From contig JAITHT010000057.1 in the NCBI GenBank assembly GCA_031279825.1, positions 16,878-80,877 on the forward strand: a stretch of 64,000 nucleotides of DNA. Direction: 5' to 3'. The stretch is from Desulfovibrio sp. (GTDB taxonomy: Bacteria > Desulfobacterota > Desulfovibrionia > Desulfovibrionales > Desulfovibrionaceae). Below, in pieces: positions 41,356 through 51,242 of the stretch; the first letter of the stretch is position 1, and the number at the start of each line of letters is the position of its first letter. The notes under the pieces were generated by a model. The model made no database searches. It was not told the DNA's origin and worked only from the letters and a program-made list of their open reading frames with translations. A program made the position numbers and the translations under genes.

Positions 41356-41388
41356 CTAGAGCAGATTAACTTTGAAACGTTGCTCTAG
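41356..41388 (+). repeat. Short form of dispersed repeat family
   Basis: CTAGAGCAGATTAACTTTGAAACGTTGCTCTAG. Confidence 0.65.
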
Positions 41389-41800
41389 TGTCATGTCATC
41401 CTTGATATATCGTATAAATTGAGGTGGACTTTCCTCCAAGCAGGGGAGGAAGTTATACCGAGAGTTTTATACCGAGTGACGTTGACGCAAGAAGAGCCTC
41501 TTGCAGGCAAACGACTTGTGTGTGTAACCGAGCGCAAGACCAGGACAGATTGGACAGTGTTTCTGGAAGAAATAGCAGCACGTTATGAGCATGCAGAGAG
41601 AATCACTTTGGTGATGGATAACTTGAATACACACACGCCAGGCTCGCTGTATGAGGCGTTTTTGCCGTCAAAAACAAAAGAGATCTGGGTTTATTCACAC
41701 GCCCAAGCATGGAAGCCGGCTCAACATGGCCGAAATCGAACTTAAGGAAACGCTGAATAATAAAGCCTGCCTGACTTCATTATTCAGCGTTTCCCTAAAG
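41384..41800 (+). pseudogene. IS630-family-like transposase remnant with adjacent IS-end repeat copy 2
   Basis: DDE-type segment LVMDNLNTHTPGSLYEAF then frame change to HTPKHGSRLNMAEIELKETLNN; N-terminus missing; preceded by repeat CTAGTGTCATGTCATCCTTGATATATCGTATAAATTGAGGTGGACTTTCCTCC. Confidence 0.75.
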
Positions 41801-41903
41801 CGTCACATGCCCGCCGGACAAGGGAAGAATCGGCATGGAGGTCTTGCGCTCCCTCGCTGTACGTGCACCGTTACGTGACGGTCGCCGGGCGGGAGAGTCT
41901 TCT

Positions 41904-42365
41904 TTACCAGGAGCCGCAGCCGCCCCCCCTGTACCCGCCGCTCCGGCCGCCGCCGCAGGGGCCGTAAGCGTTCATGCCGTCATGGCGGGCGAATGAGGAG
42001 AGTCCTTTGGCATCCAGTCTGGAATGGAATTCGGACTTTGCCTCGAACAGCTTCGCCTCAATATCTCCGATCTCCCGGAACAGGCTCTGGACTTTGGAGT
42101 TGCCGCTCTGGACTTTGGAGTTGTCGCCGCCGCCGTAATACAGCGCGTCAATTTCCGCTTTTTTTGCCCGTAATTGCCGCTGGAGAGGCAGCGCCTGCTT
42201 TTCGTAGTCGGCATATATCTGCTGCAGGGCCGCTTGCTGTTCCTGCGTTATCTCGGGCATCATCGCATTGTGGTGCGGCGGCTGGGCGCCCGCCGCATCG
42301 GCAAGGCCGAGGACCGAAAGCATTCCGACAGCCGCCAGTATGATCGCTAACCGCAAGTTTTTCAT
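41904..42365 (-). CDS. ZraP/CpxP/Spy-like periplasmic metal-responsive protein
   Basis: Signal peptide, ITQEQQAALQQIYADYEKQALPLQRQLRAKKAEIDAL, Gly/Cys-rich C-terminus; in-frame tandem NSKVQSG/NSKVQSL. Confidence 0.7.
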   Translation of the reverse strand: MKNLRLAIILAAVGMLSVLGLADAAGAQPPHHNAMMPEITQEQQAALQQIYADYEKQALPLQRQLRAKKAEIDALYYGGGDNSKVQSGNSKVQSLFREIGDIEAKLFEAKSEFHSRLDAKGLSSFARHDGMNAYGPCGGGRSGGYRGGGCGSW

Positions 42366-42763
42366 TCAATAGCCTCCTTAAATGGTGGAAATGTCGCGCG
42401 CCTGCCGTCCGGCAATCAGCAGGATTCCCGTCCGCGCGCCGTTAGTTATATATATGCCTAGCAATCACTATGCCAACCCCTTTTATTGTATATCATGGCG
42501 TAATATATGCGTGTTGTAGGCAAGGAGTGTAAGACGGGTTCCTATCCCTGAGTTTTTTTTACCCACAACGTCCGGATGGCGAGTAAAATTTTCTCAGCAG
42601 TGGGCAGGAAGGCCGTCGCCGTGAAAGCAATTTCATTTTGGAATTTCTCTAAGGTTGACGCCGGGCTGTGTGCGGGATATTCCTTATCTGCCCGGCGGCG
42701 ATGCGTCGCCTGCGGCGCGCAACGTAACTTTGTGGCCCACGGCGGCACAAAAAGGAGCACATT

Positions 42764-43933
42764 ATGAGCATGCGCATTCGCGTATTGGGACTGGCCTGTA
42801 TGGCGGCGCTGTTTTTGGCCGGCGGCGCTCGGGCGGCGCAAACCGTCAAAATCGGATTTCCCCTTGAACTGACGGGTGAAATTCCCAAAGTGGGGGAATC
42901 CTCGAAATTCGCTGCGGAAATGTTTAAGGAAGAGATTAACGCCAAAGGCGGACTGCAGGTGGGAGATAAGAAATATCCTCTCGAATTCATTTATGAAGAT
43001 AATGAGGCCAGGCCTGAATCCGCTGTGAATGTCACCTTGAAGCTCATTGAGCGGGATGAGGTCATAGCCGTTATCGGTCCGCAGTCCTCCCGTCAGGCGG
43101 TGCCTGCCGGAGGAGTCGCCAATGATAACGAGACGCTGATGATCTCCCCCTGGTCCACCAATCCGGATACGACAAAAGATCGCCCCTGGGTTTTCCGGGC
43201 GGCCTTCCTGGATCCTTTCCAGGCGCCGGTGGCCGCCAACTTTGCCGCCAAACAGTTCAATGCAAAAACGACAGCGGTTATTTTTGAAATTTCCAATGAC
43301 TATTCCAAGGGGCTGGCGGACAATTTCAAGGATGCCTGGACAAAGCGTAACGGCAAGGACTCTGTGCTGGCCTTTGAATCGCACGGACCCAAGGATCAGG
43401 ATTTTTCCGCCCAGTTGACCAAGATCATCGCCCTCAAGCCGGATTTCATCTTTCTGCCGGAAAATTATAGTTTCGCGGCCCTGATTATTCCCCAGGCGCG
43501 TGATCTCGGCTATAAGAATCCCTTCATGGGCTCCGACGCATGGGGGTCCGCCGAACTGATGTCCCTGTGCGGCGATGCCTGCAAGGGTCAGTTTTTTTCG
43601 ACCCACTATGCCGCAGCGGGAGCCCGGGGAGCCACCAAGGAATTCATTGACAAGTATACCAAGAAATACGGCTATGTGCCTGACGATCTCGCCGCCCTGA
43701 CCTGGGACGCCGTCCGTCTCGTTACTCAGGCCATCCAGGCCGGCGGGAAGGTGGAAGGCAATATTCGTGACATACGCAGGATTGTTCGCGATAAGATGGC
43801 TGCCATCAAGGAGTTTGACGGCATCACGGGCAAAATGAGCTTTGACGAGCAGGGGGATCCCATCAAGTGCGCGGTGGTCGTGGAAATTACCAACGACGGG
43901 CAATTCTCCTTTAAGGAATCCGTTTGTCCGTAA
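42764..43933 (+). CDS. livJ: Branched-chain amino-acid-type ABC transporter substrate-binding protein
   Basis: Signal peptide; VKIGFPLELTGEIPKVGESSKFAAEMFKEEINAKGGLQVGDKKYPLEFIYEDNEARPESAVN. Confidence 0.85.
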   Translation: MSMRIRVLGLACMAALFLAGGARAAQTVKIGFPLELTGEIPKVGESSKFAAEMFKEEINAKGGLQVGDKKYPLEFIYEDNEARPESAVNVTLKLIERDEVIAVIGPQSSRQAVPAGGVANDNETLMISPWSTNPDTTKDRPWVFRAAFLDPFQAPVAANFAAKQFNAKTTAVIFEISNDYSKGLADNFKDAWTKRNGKDSVLAFESHGPKDQDFSAQLTKIIALKPDFIFLPENYSFAALIIPQARDLGYKNPFMGSDAWGSAELMSLCGDACKGQFFSTHYAAAGARGATKEFIDKYTKKYGYVPDDLAALTWDAVRLVTQAIQAGGKVEGNIRDIRRIVRDKMAAIKEFDGITGKMSFDEQGDPIKCAVVVEITNDGQFSFKESVCP

Positions 43934-44069
43934 CCGTGAAAGCGGTTATTCTTTCCCCTTGCGGTGTTTCTCCCTTTGTAAGAAGGGCGGGGTGCGTTGC
44001 GGGATGCCTGCCGTATTTCCCGCTCCGGCACCCCGGAGGGCGCCGGCGGATCATGAAAAGGGCAGCCTG

Positions 44070-44987
44070 ATGGAATCATTCATACAACAGTGCGTAAACG
44101 CCTTGCAGTGGGGCAGCTTCTACGCGCTTATCGCCCTGGGGTATACCCTTGTCTACGGAGTGTTGCGTCTCATCAATTTCGCCCACGGCGACATATTCAT
44201 GGTGGGGGCGTATATCGCCTTTTTTCTCTCCACGGGCATGCTCGCCGAAGGCGGCATGTTCGGCTTTTCACGGGAACTGACCCTGGCTCTGACGGTTCCC
44301 CTGACCATGCTGCTGACCTCCTGCTGCGGCGTCACCCTGGAGCGTATAGCCTACCGTCCCCTCCGCCGCAAAGGGGCGCACAGGCTCTATGTGGTCATTA
44401 CCGCCCTTATGTGCGGTCTGATTCTGGAAAACGGCAACCTGGCCCTGCTCGGCGCCAGCCGCCGGGCTCTGCCCGAATTGCTGGACAAGCGGATATATTC
44501 CCTGGGGGGTATTGCCGTCACCAATCTGAAGCTTCTGGTCATCTTCACCGCTGTTCTGGTATTTGTCTTTCTGCACGGCATCGTGACCAGAACGCGTATC
44601 GGCATGGCCATGCGCGCCGTTTCTTATAACCGTTTCGCCCTGCCTCTTATGGGCATCCCCCTGGACAGCGTGATTGTCTTCACCTTTGTGCTGGGATCCG
44701 GCATCGCCGGCCTCGGCGGGGTGCTTTTTGCCATGTCTTATCCGGTTCTTGAGCCGTATATGGGAGCCATGACCGGCTGGAAGGCTTTTATCGCCGCCGT
44801 GGTGGGCGGCATCGGGGATGTCCGGGGGGCTTTTTTGGGCGGCTTTTTGCTGGCCTTTGTGGAAATCATGGTAGCGGCCTTTTTGCCCTCCACCTTCCGG
44901 GACCTGTTCGCCTTTTCCATTCTTCTGCTGATTTTGTGGAAGCGGCCCACGGGAATTTTCGGCATGCCCCTGACCACCAAGATATAA
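44070..44987 (+). CDS. livH: Branched-chain amino-acid-type ABC permease
   Basis: FYALIALGYTLVYGVLRLINFAHGDIFMVGAYIAFF. Confidence 0.93.
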   Translation: MESFIQQCVNALQWGSFYALIALGYTLVYGVLRLINFAHGDIFMVGAYIAFFLSTGMLAEGGMFGFSRELTLALTVPLTMLLTSCCGVTLERIAYRPLRRKGAHRLYVVITALMCGLILENGNLALLGASRRALPELLDKRIYSLGGIAVTNLKLLVIFTAVLVFVFLHGIVTRTRIGMAMRAVSYNRFALPLMGIPLDSVIVFTFVLGSGIAGLGGVLFAMSYPVLEPYMGAMTGWKAFIAAVVGGIGDVRGAFLGGFLLAFVEIMVAAFLPSTFRDLFAFSILLLILWKRPTGIFGMPLTTKI

Positions 44988-44999
44988 CCGGAAGCGCTC

Positions 45000-46076
45000 A
45001 TGCAACGTTATACCATCAACATTATTTTTCTGGCGGCCGCCGTCTCTCTCGTGGCGGCGGCGGCCGCCGGACTTTTCGACAACTATATTCTAACCGTGCT
45101 CATGTTCATGGGCATCAACATCATCTTCGCCTCCAGCCTGAATTTGGTGAATGGACACATGGGGGAGTTTTCCTGCGGACATGCCGGCTTTATGTGCGTG
45201 GGGGCCTATGTGGGTTCGTTGCTTTCCGTCGTTTTTTTTACCAGTAACAAATTTTTCGGCGATCCCCTCTTTCCTCCGGAGGCGGCGCCTTTTCTTTTTC
45301 CTCTGGTGTTGATTCTGGCGAGTTTGGCGGCCGCCCTGTTCGGGTTGATTGTGGCCCTGCCTTCCTTCCATACCCGGGACGACTATCTGGCTATCATCAC
45401 TATCGCGGCCAACTATATCATCATCTCCATAGTGGAAAACATCGACGCCATCGGCGGACCACGCGGCTTTTCGGGGATGAAGCGGACGATGAACGTCATG
45501 GGGGACGTGATACATCTGCCCTGGATGCTCATCTGGGTTCTTATCGGCTGTTTTGTCTGCATTACCGTCCTTTACCGCCTGGTGACGAGCACCTACGGTA
45601 AGGGTATCCCCGCCGTATGCCAGAACGAGGTGGCCGCCGAGATTATGGGTGTGAACACCAATAAGGTGAAAATCATGGCCTTTATGGTATCTTCCGGCCT
45701 GGCGGGCATGGCGGGTGTGCTTTACGCCCACGTTTACGGCTACGTGAACGCCCAGGCCTTTAATATCCTTAAATCCACCGAGGGGTTGGTCATGGTCTAT
45801 CTCGGCGGCATGGGGTCGATTTCCGGGGTGATTCTGGCCGCCGTCGCCTTTACCCTGCTGGTCGAGGCCCTGCGTTTCGTCATTCCGGCAGCTAACGATC
45901 TGCTCCATATCTGGGGGATTCTGCCTGCTTCCTCTGAGTTGAGCCAGATATGGAAATGGGTCATTATCCCGCTCATACTGATCCTGCTCATGCAACTCCG
46001 TCCTGAAGGGCTGCTGGGTAACAAGGAATTGACCCACGTCTTCCCGCGCCTAAGGCGCTGGGTTTCGTTCAAGTAG
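45000..46076 (+). CDS. livM: Branched-chain amino-acid-type ABC permease
   Basis: SLNLVNGHMGEFSCGHAGFMCVGAYVGS, RGFSGM, GLVMVYLGGMGSISGVILAA. Confidence 0.93.
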   Translation: MQRYTINIIFLAAAVSLVAAAAAGLFDNYILTVLMFMGINIIFASSLNLVNGHMGEFSCGHAGFMCVGAYVGSLLSVVFFTSNKFFGDPLFPPEAAPFLFPLVLILASLAAALFGLIVALPSFHTRDDYLAIITIAANYIIISIVENIDAIGGPRGFSGMKRTMNVMGDVIHLPWMLIWVLIGCFVCITVLYRLVTSTYGKGIPAVCQNEVAAEIMGVNTNKVKIMAFMVSSGLAGMAGVLYAHVYGYVNAQAFNILKSTEGLVMVYLGGMGSISGVILAAVAFTLLVEALRFVIPAANDLLHIWGILPASSELSQIWKWVIIPLILILLMQLRPEGLLGNKELTHVFPRLRRWVSFK

Positions 46077-46114
46077 CGAACCGCCGTTCCGGCGGCTTTT
46101 GCGAGGAGACCTGT

Positions 46115-46882
46115 GTGGCTCTTTTGGAAATTAACGGCCTGACGCAACGTTTCAGCGGTCTTCAGGCTCTGACCAATTTCTCCTTTTCCCTTGAGGAGCG
46201 CGAACTGGTGGGTCTCATCGGCCCCAACGGGGCGGGCAAGACGACGGCGTTCAACGTTGTTTCCGGCTTCTACGTCCCTACGGAAGGAACAATTGTTTTC
46301 GACGGAACGCCCATCATGGGTCTGAGGCCGCATCAGGTGGCGGGGCTCGGCATCGCGCGGACCTTCCAGAATATCCGGCTGTGGAATGATATGCCCGTGC
46401 TGGATAATATCCGTATCGCGCAATCCCATTGGCTGGGCTACGGCTTTTGGGGGGCCGTTTGGCGTTCCGCGCGCTACAGGAACTCGGAGGCGGCCGTTGA
46501 GAAAAAATCTCGCGAAGTGATTGAGATGATGGGGCTGAACGACGTCGCCGACGAATTGCCCAAAAATCTTCCCTACGGCTTGCAGCGCCGTGTGGAACTG
46601 GCCAGAGCACTCTCCACAAGTCCGAAGCTGCTTTTGCTGGACGAGCCGGCCGCCGGTCTCAACTCCGCCGATGTGGACGGTCTGATTAAGCATATCCGCT
46701 GGATTCACGACTCTTTCCCCATTGCCATCTGGATGATCGAACACCAGATGAAGGTGGTCATGGCCCTTTGCCGGCGGCTCTGCGTCATCGACTTCGGGCG
46801 CTCCATCGCCGACGGCCTTCCCGCGGAAGTCCAGGCGAACCCCGACGTCATCAAGGCCTATTTGGGAGACGACACGCTCTGA
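46115..46882 (+). CDS. livG: Branched-chain amino-acid-type ABC ATPase
   Basis: Walker A GPNGAGKTTAFNVVSG, signature LPYGLQRRVELARAL, LLLLDEPAAGLN. Confidence 0.93.
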   Translation: MALLEINGLTQRFSGLQALTNFSFSLEERELVGLIGPNGAGKTTAFNVVSGFYVPTEGTIVFDGTPIMGLRPHQVAGLGIARTFQNIRLWNDMPVLDNIRIAQSHWLGYGFWGAVWRSARYRNSEAAVEKKSREVIEMMGLNDVADELPKNLPYGLQRRVELARALSTSPKLLLLDEPAAGLNSADVDGLIKHIRWIHDSFPIAIWMIEHQMKVVMALCRRLCVIDFGRSIADGLPAEVQANPDVIKAYLGDDTL

Positions 46883-47598
46883 TGCTTACCGTAACCGATC
46901 TGAAAGCTTCCTACGGCAAAATAGAAGCCCTGCACGGCATCTCCTTTCATGTCCGCCGGGGGGAAATAGTCACCCTCATCGGAGCCAACGGCGCGGGCAA
47001 ATCCACAACCCTCAAGGCGCTGATGCGCCTCAAGCTCCCGGAATGCCCCACGGTGACGGGCGGAGATATTCTGTTCGACGGTGAATCCATTATGAACATG
47101 GAGGCCCACCATGTGGTGGGCAAACTCAGGATGACCCTGGTCCCGGAAGGGCGGCAGATTTTCGGCAATCTTACGGTTGTGGAAAATCTGACGCTGGCGG
47201 CGTGGACCAATACCGGCGATACCCGCAGGAATCTGGATCACGTGTTCGGCATCTTCCCCCGCCTTGCCGAGAGGATGCGGCAGCGCAGCGACACCCTTTC
47301 CGGCGGGGAGCAACAGATGCTGGCCGTGGGCCGCGCGCTCATGAGCAAGTGCTCTGTGCTGCTGCTGGACGAGCCTTCCATGGGGCTGGCCCCGCTGCTT
47401 ATGTATGAGATGTTCCGCACCCTGAAGAAATTGAACGACGAGGGCATGACCATCATCGTGGTGGAGCAGAACGCCCGTATCGCTCTGCAACTGGCTGACA
47501 GGGGCTATGTGTTGGATACGGGGGAGATCGTGGCCGAAGACGCCGGCAAGGCATTGCTGCAGCGCCCGGAGATCAAGGCGGCCTATCTCGGCGGATAG
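46882..47598 (+). CDS. livF: Branched-chain amino-acid-type ABC ATPase
   Basis: GANGAGKSTTLKALMRL, LSGGEQQMLAVGRALMSKCSVLLLDEPSMGLAPLL. Confidence 0.93.
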   Translation: MLTVTDLKASYGKIEALHGISFHVRRGEIVTLIGANGAGKSTTLKALMRLKLPECPTVTGGDILFDGESIMNMEAHHVVGKLRMTLVPEGRQIFGNLTVVENLTLAAWTNTGDTRRNLDHVFGIFPRLAERMRQRSDTLSGGEQQMLAVGRALMSKCSVLLLDEPSMGLAPLLMYEMFRTLKKLNDEGMTIIVVEQNARIALQLADRGYVLDTGEIVAEDAGKALLQRPEIKAAYLGG

Positions 47599-47603
47599 AG
47601 CGC

Positions 47604-48659
47604 TTACAAACGCAGCATTCCGTAGAGGGCGGCGCCCCAAAGCCCAGCCTCCGGCGTGCGGACGTGATAGACGGGTATGCGTTGCAGCAGGCGTCGTTGC
47701 GCTTGACTGTGATGCAATTCTTCGGCAAAGGCAGGGTGGGTGAGGACAGGCACGCGCAAGGCCATGCCGCCGGTAACATAGAGACCGCCAAGGGCGAGAG
47801 AGGAGAGAGTATAGCCGCGGCATGCCCTGCCGTAGAAGCGGGCATACCATTCAAGGGCTTGCGGGCAGGAATCAATACAGGCGGGAACTTCGCGCGCCGG
47901 GAGGCGTTCGCCTGTAAGAAAGGCGAATATATGGGCCAGACCCGAGCCGCTGACGAGGGTGTCGTTGATGATCCGCTCAAGGCCCGTGCTTTGTCTGATG
48001 AAATCCGCCAGCGCCAGTTCGTCTTTGCCGGTAAAAGGAAAATCGCAGTGGCCGCCTTCGCTCGGCAGGATTACGGCCCTCGCCAACCGGCGTAGCGTCT
48101 GTTCATGTGCCTTGGCGTTCATATCCTGAGAGGCTGCGGGAAATGCCGCGTTGGGGAGAATCAGCGCCTGGCCGAAACCCGTGCCCGCGCCGGTCACCGC
48201 TTTGGGGGCATTGTCTTCAGCCTGTCCCGGCAGGATGACGGAAAGATCGATACTGTCCGGCAGCAGACAGGCGTAGGCCTGGGCGACAAAGTCGTTTATC
48301 AGGCACGCCGTGGCGATGCCGAGTTCTTCGCGCAGATCCTGCGTTTGGATGAGCCAAGACAGATTGGACATGCGGCAGCGGTCACCTTCAATGGGACCGG
48401 CCGGCGCAAGAACGGCGATGGCCGGGCGCAGCTTCGGATCGTCCGGCAGAAAAGGCTCTCCTGTTTCTTGCACCCTGGCGGCGCGCAACGCGAGTAACGC
48501 CTCGCGGAAAGAAGGATACTCCGCGCCGGCGAGCCACTGTTCACGCAACAGACGGAGCATGGGAGCGCCGGGGTCGTCCCTGTTTGCCTGAAACAGGGCA
48601 AAACGGCAATGGCTGGCCCCGATGTCGGCGGAGAGCAAGGTATACACGGCGGCGCTCAT
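47604..48659 (-). CDS. glk: Glucokinase (ROK-independent Glk family)
   Basis: LLSADIGASHCRFALFQ, VTGAGTGFGQALIL, SEGGHCDFPFTGKDELALADFI, GGLYVTGGMA. Confidence 0.85.
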   Translation of the reverse strand: MSAAVYTLLSADIGASHCRFALFQANRDDPGAPMLRLLREQWLAGAEYPSFREALLALRAARVQETGEPFLPDDPKLRPAIAVLAPAGPIEGDRCRMSNLSWLIQTQDLREELGIATACLINDFVAQAYACLLPDSIDLSVILPGQAEDNAPKAVTGAGTGFGQALILPNAAFPAASQDMNAKAHEQTLRRLARAVILPSEGGHCDFPFTGKDELALADFIRQSTGLERIINDTLVSGSGLAHIFAFLTGERLPAREVPACIDSCPQALEWYARFYGRACRGYTLSSLALGGLYVTGGMALRVPVLTHPAFAEELHHSQAQRRLLQRIPVYHVRTPEAGLWGAALYGMLRL

Positions 48660-49480
48660 CTGTTGTCTATGAAGACGGCGGACATTTCGGACCGGCCGAC
48701 GAGTCTGGACATGTCCGGGGACTTTTTCGGCAGGATCGCGGCTGTGTTGAGCGGCTCCGCGGGCGCCGCGTACGCTTTTTCCAGGTCAACGGAGGCATCC
48801 GCTCTGGCGCTGAATTCTTCCATATCGCGCGGGCAGCGGCGCCGGAGTTCTTTTCCTTTGGACAGCGCGGGTTTTCCGTTGATTTCAGGCAGTGCGGCGA
48901 GGATTTCCCGTACGCAGGACGGGGCGGGTTCGCGGTATTCCGCCAGTAAGCGCATTTCTTCCTGCGGCGTTGCCGACCAGCGTTTCGCCAGCCAGAATTG
49001 AGGACTCTGCCGTTTGTTATTGTGCCAGAGATCGCTGAACCAATCCCCTTTGGCGATGACGGGGAATATTTGTATGGTCCAGTTTTTTCCGCCGGCGCGC
49101 GCGGTGGCGTAAAGCATGGATTCGTTTTTGCCCCATGTCTCTTTTTCCCAACGCCAAGCGAACATGGGCAGTTCGCTGAAAATAATGTGGGCGTGGCGGT
49201 TGACCTGCCCGCTGTCGCCTTCGCCAAATAGGGCGAAGGCGAGGGTGGCGCTTGGCGGCAGGGCGGAATCGTCCCCCGGAACCTCCGCCGTCAGCTTTCC
49301 TGTTGCGGTCAAAGTGAGGGGCGCGGCGACGGATATGCTGAAATCAGCCATACCGGATCCGGCGAGTCCCTGAGAAAACGCCTCCATCCTGCGCGGCGCG
49401 CATCCCGGTGCGAAAGCCGCGAGGATTACGAAGGCAAGCGGAAAGAGAGGCAAGGCTTGGCGGTGACGGAGCATGGGCAT
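48656..49480 (-). CDS. Hypothetical lipoprotein
   Basis: Long ORF with lipobox-like AFAPGCAPRR; stop overlaps glk start region. Confidence 0.55.
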   Translation of the reverse strand: MPMLRHRQALPLFPLAFVILAAFAPGCAPRRMEAFSQGLAGSGMADFSISVAAPLTLTATGKLTAEVPGDDSALPPSATLAFALFGEGDSGQVNRHAHIIFSELPMFAWRWEKETWGKNESMLYATARAGGKNWTIQIFPVIAKGDWFSDLWHNNKRQSPQFWLAKRWSATPQEEMRLLAEYREPAPSCVREILAALPEINGKPALSKGKELRRRCPRDMEEFSARADASVDLEKAYAAPAEPLNTAAILPKKSPDMSRLVGRSEMSAVFIDNR

Positions 49481-49588
49481 TCTCCTTTGAGGCGGTAAAG
49501 CCGTATCGGCACCTTAATATAAGTCAGGAAAAAAGCCAATATCAGGAAGCTCGCGCAAAAGCGCATTACCGGATACGCCAGGGCCATA

Positions 49589-50713
49589 TCACGCGGACCT
49601 CTTTATCCAGAGTATGCCTTTGCTGTCCACAACGGCGCTTTTTCCACCGGGGAAGTCGTGCGTTGTCCTTCTCTTTCCGGAGAGCCATGCCCGATCAAGG
49701 CGGAGCAGGGAAGGCAAAAGCGCCTGACCCGGACCAAGTCGGGTCAGAAGTCTTTTATACAGACGCAGACGCAATGCCTTGGGCAGTGCCGTAAGCTGAT
49801 CCGCGCGCGTGACGAGCGTCGCGGGTGACTCGTGGATGAGGGTGTGTGGCCTGTCTGGGGAAATGTGAGGCGGAATTTTTGAACCGTCTTGTCCTGCCGA
49901 GGACGTCGCTGTATACGTGAAGTGCTCCGGTGAGGGCAGAAGGGCTGTGAAATATTCTTCGTCAATGAGTCCAAGCCGCCAGAGACCGGCGGCGTTTGTC
50001 AGAAATGCCGGATTTTCCCGAAGAATGAGCGGGAGCAGTTCCATTCGGACACGATTGCGCAAATAAGAAAGGTCTGTATTGCTCTCATCGCGCAGCCAGT
50101 CAAGGCCGAGCGAAAGAAGAAAGCGTTCAATCTCCAGGCGCGGCGTGAGCAGGAGAGGACGCAGGAGCCTGCGTCTTCGGTCCACTGCCGGCATACCGCT
50201 TAAGGCGGGCCAGCCGGCGCCGCGGATAAGACGCATGAGCAGATCTTCCGCCAGGTCGTTATTTTGATGCCCGGTAAGTATCCACTCGCTCCCGATGTGC
50301 TCCGCCGTCCTGGCGAAGAAGTCATAGCGGGCTATCCTGCCTTTTTCCTCAAAGCCGGTTGTATCCCCCTGACCCTGGTCGGCTATGGAATGTCGTTCGG
50401 TCACGCACAAGATGCCCATAGCGCGGCAAAAGGCGCGGCAGTGTTCCGCCTCTTGAGCGGACGAAGGCCGCAGGCCGTGATCAAGATGGGCGGCGACAAT
50501 CGTGAGCTTGAATGAAGGAGCGAGACAATGGAGGGTCAGGAGCAGAGCGGTGGAATCGGCGCCGCCCGAAAAACCGACCAGCAAGGAAGTGCCGTGGAGG
50601 CGTATATTGAGATCGTGCGTAAGAAAACGCGCGACGGCAAGGCAGAATCTGGCCTGGGAGGGCGCCAGCTCCTGTAGAGAGGAAGGAATGCGGGCAAAAG
50701 CAGGGCAAAACAT
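49589..50713 (-). CDS. tilS: tRNA(Ile)-lysidine synthetase
   Basis: LLVGFSGGADSTALLLTLH, AAHLDHGLRPSSAQEAEHCRAFC, LTGHQNNDLAEDLLMRLIRGAG. Confidence 0.93.
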   Translation of the reverse strand: MFCPAFARIPSSLQELAPSQARFCLAVARFLTHDLNIRLHGTSLLVGFSGGADSTALLLTLHCLAPSFKLTIVAAHLDHGLRPSSAQEAEHCRAFCRAMGILCVTERHSIADQGQGDTTGFEEKGRIARYDFFARTAEHIGSEWILTGHQNNDLAEDLLMRLIRGAGWPALSGMPAVDRRRRLLRPLLLTPRLEIERFLLSLGLDWLRDESNTDLSYLRNRVRMELLPLILRENPAFLTNAAGLWRLGLIDEEYFTALLPSPEHFTYTATSSAGQDGSKIPPHISPDRPHTLIHESPATLVTRADQLTALPKALRLRLYKRLLTRLGPGQALLPSLLRLDRAWLSGKRRTTHDFPGGKSAVVDSKGILWIKRSA

Positions 50714-50780
50714 AGACCCCCCGGGACACAGGCTCGCCGGGATCGGCGATCCCTGTGGAGGGCTGAGGGAACAGGGGAAC

Positions 50781-50909
50781 TAGAGCAGATTAACTTTGAA
50801 ACGTTGCACTCGTCGCCCTCGGTGAAAACAAGTTTCGCCTACTCCCCGTGCACGCAACCGGCGCTTACGCTGCCGGTTGACAGAGCATTTTCAAAGTGAA
50901 AATGCTCTA
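50781..50909 (+). repeat. Dispersed ~129 bp repeat
   Basis: TAGAGCAGATTAACTTTGAAACGTTGCACTCGTCGCCCTCGGTGAAAACAAGTTTCGCC...CATTTTCAAAGTGAAAATGCTCTA, ends TAGAGCA/TGCTCTA. Confidence 0.8.
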
Positions 50910-51242
50910 AAACATAATATTCAGTTCGTGGAGCAAATTTTCGAGATATTTAATCATATGGTTACGAAGTTCCTGCGGGGCAAAGGCGAGGCATTCGCAA
51001 CGGATGCGGCCCATGCCGCGTACAAGCAATTCCATATGTATGGCGTTATGCTCCACTTCCATGGCCAGACAATAAGGACCGCAGGAGTCGAGATGTTCCT
51101 GCTGGAGGGAAGAGAGCATTTCGCGGGGCACGGGAAGCCAGTATATTCCTTCAAGACCCGCCTGGAGTTCCATATCAAGCAGGCGCGCGTTGACGGCGGC
51201 GATATCCGCCTCTTCAAGCTGATCAATCGTGTAGGTTCTCAT
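50907..51242 (-). CDS. Conserved hypothetical protein
   Basis: Compact ORF whose start overlaps the hemA stop (translational coupling). Confidence 0.6.
   Translation of the reverse strand: MRTYTIDQLEEADIAAVNARLLDMELQAGLEGIYWLPVPREMLSSLQQEHLDSCGPYCLAMEVEHNAIHMELLVRGMGRIRCECLAFAPQELRNHMIKYLENLLHELNIMF

Noticed and set aside
42542-43903. 453-aa minus-strand ORF opposite livJ
   Set aside because: Antisense shadow of a clear LivJ-type gene.
42764-47598. liv ABC operon as part of the sulfonate system
   Set aside because: Opposite strand, separated by IS remnant and ZraP-like gene, no shared operator seen; ordinary amino-acid-type transporter is sufficient.
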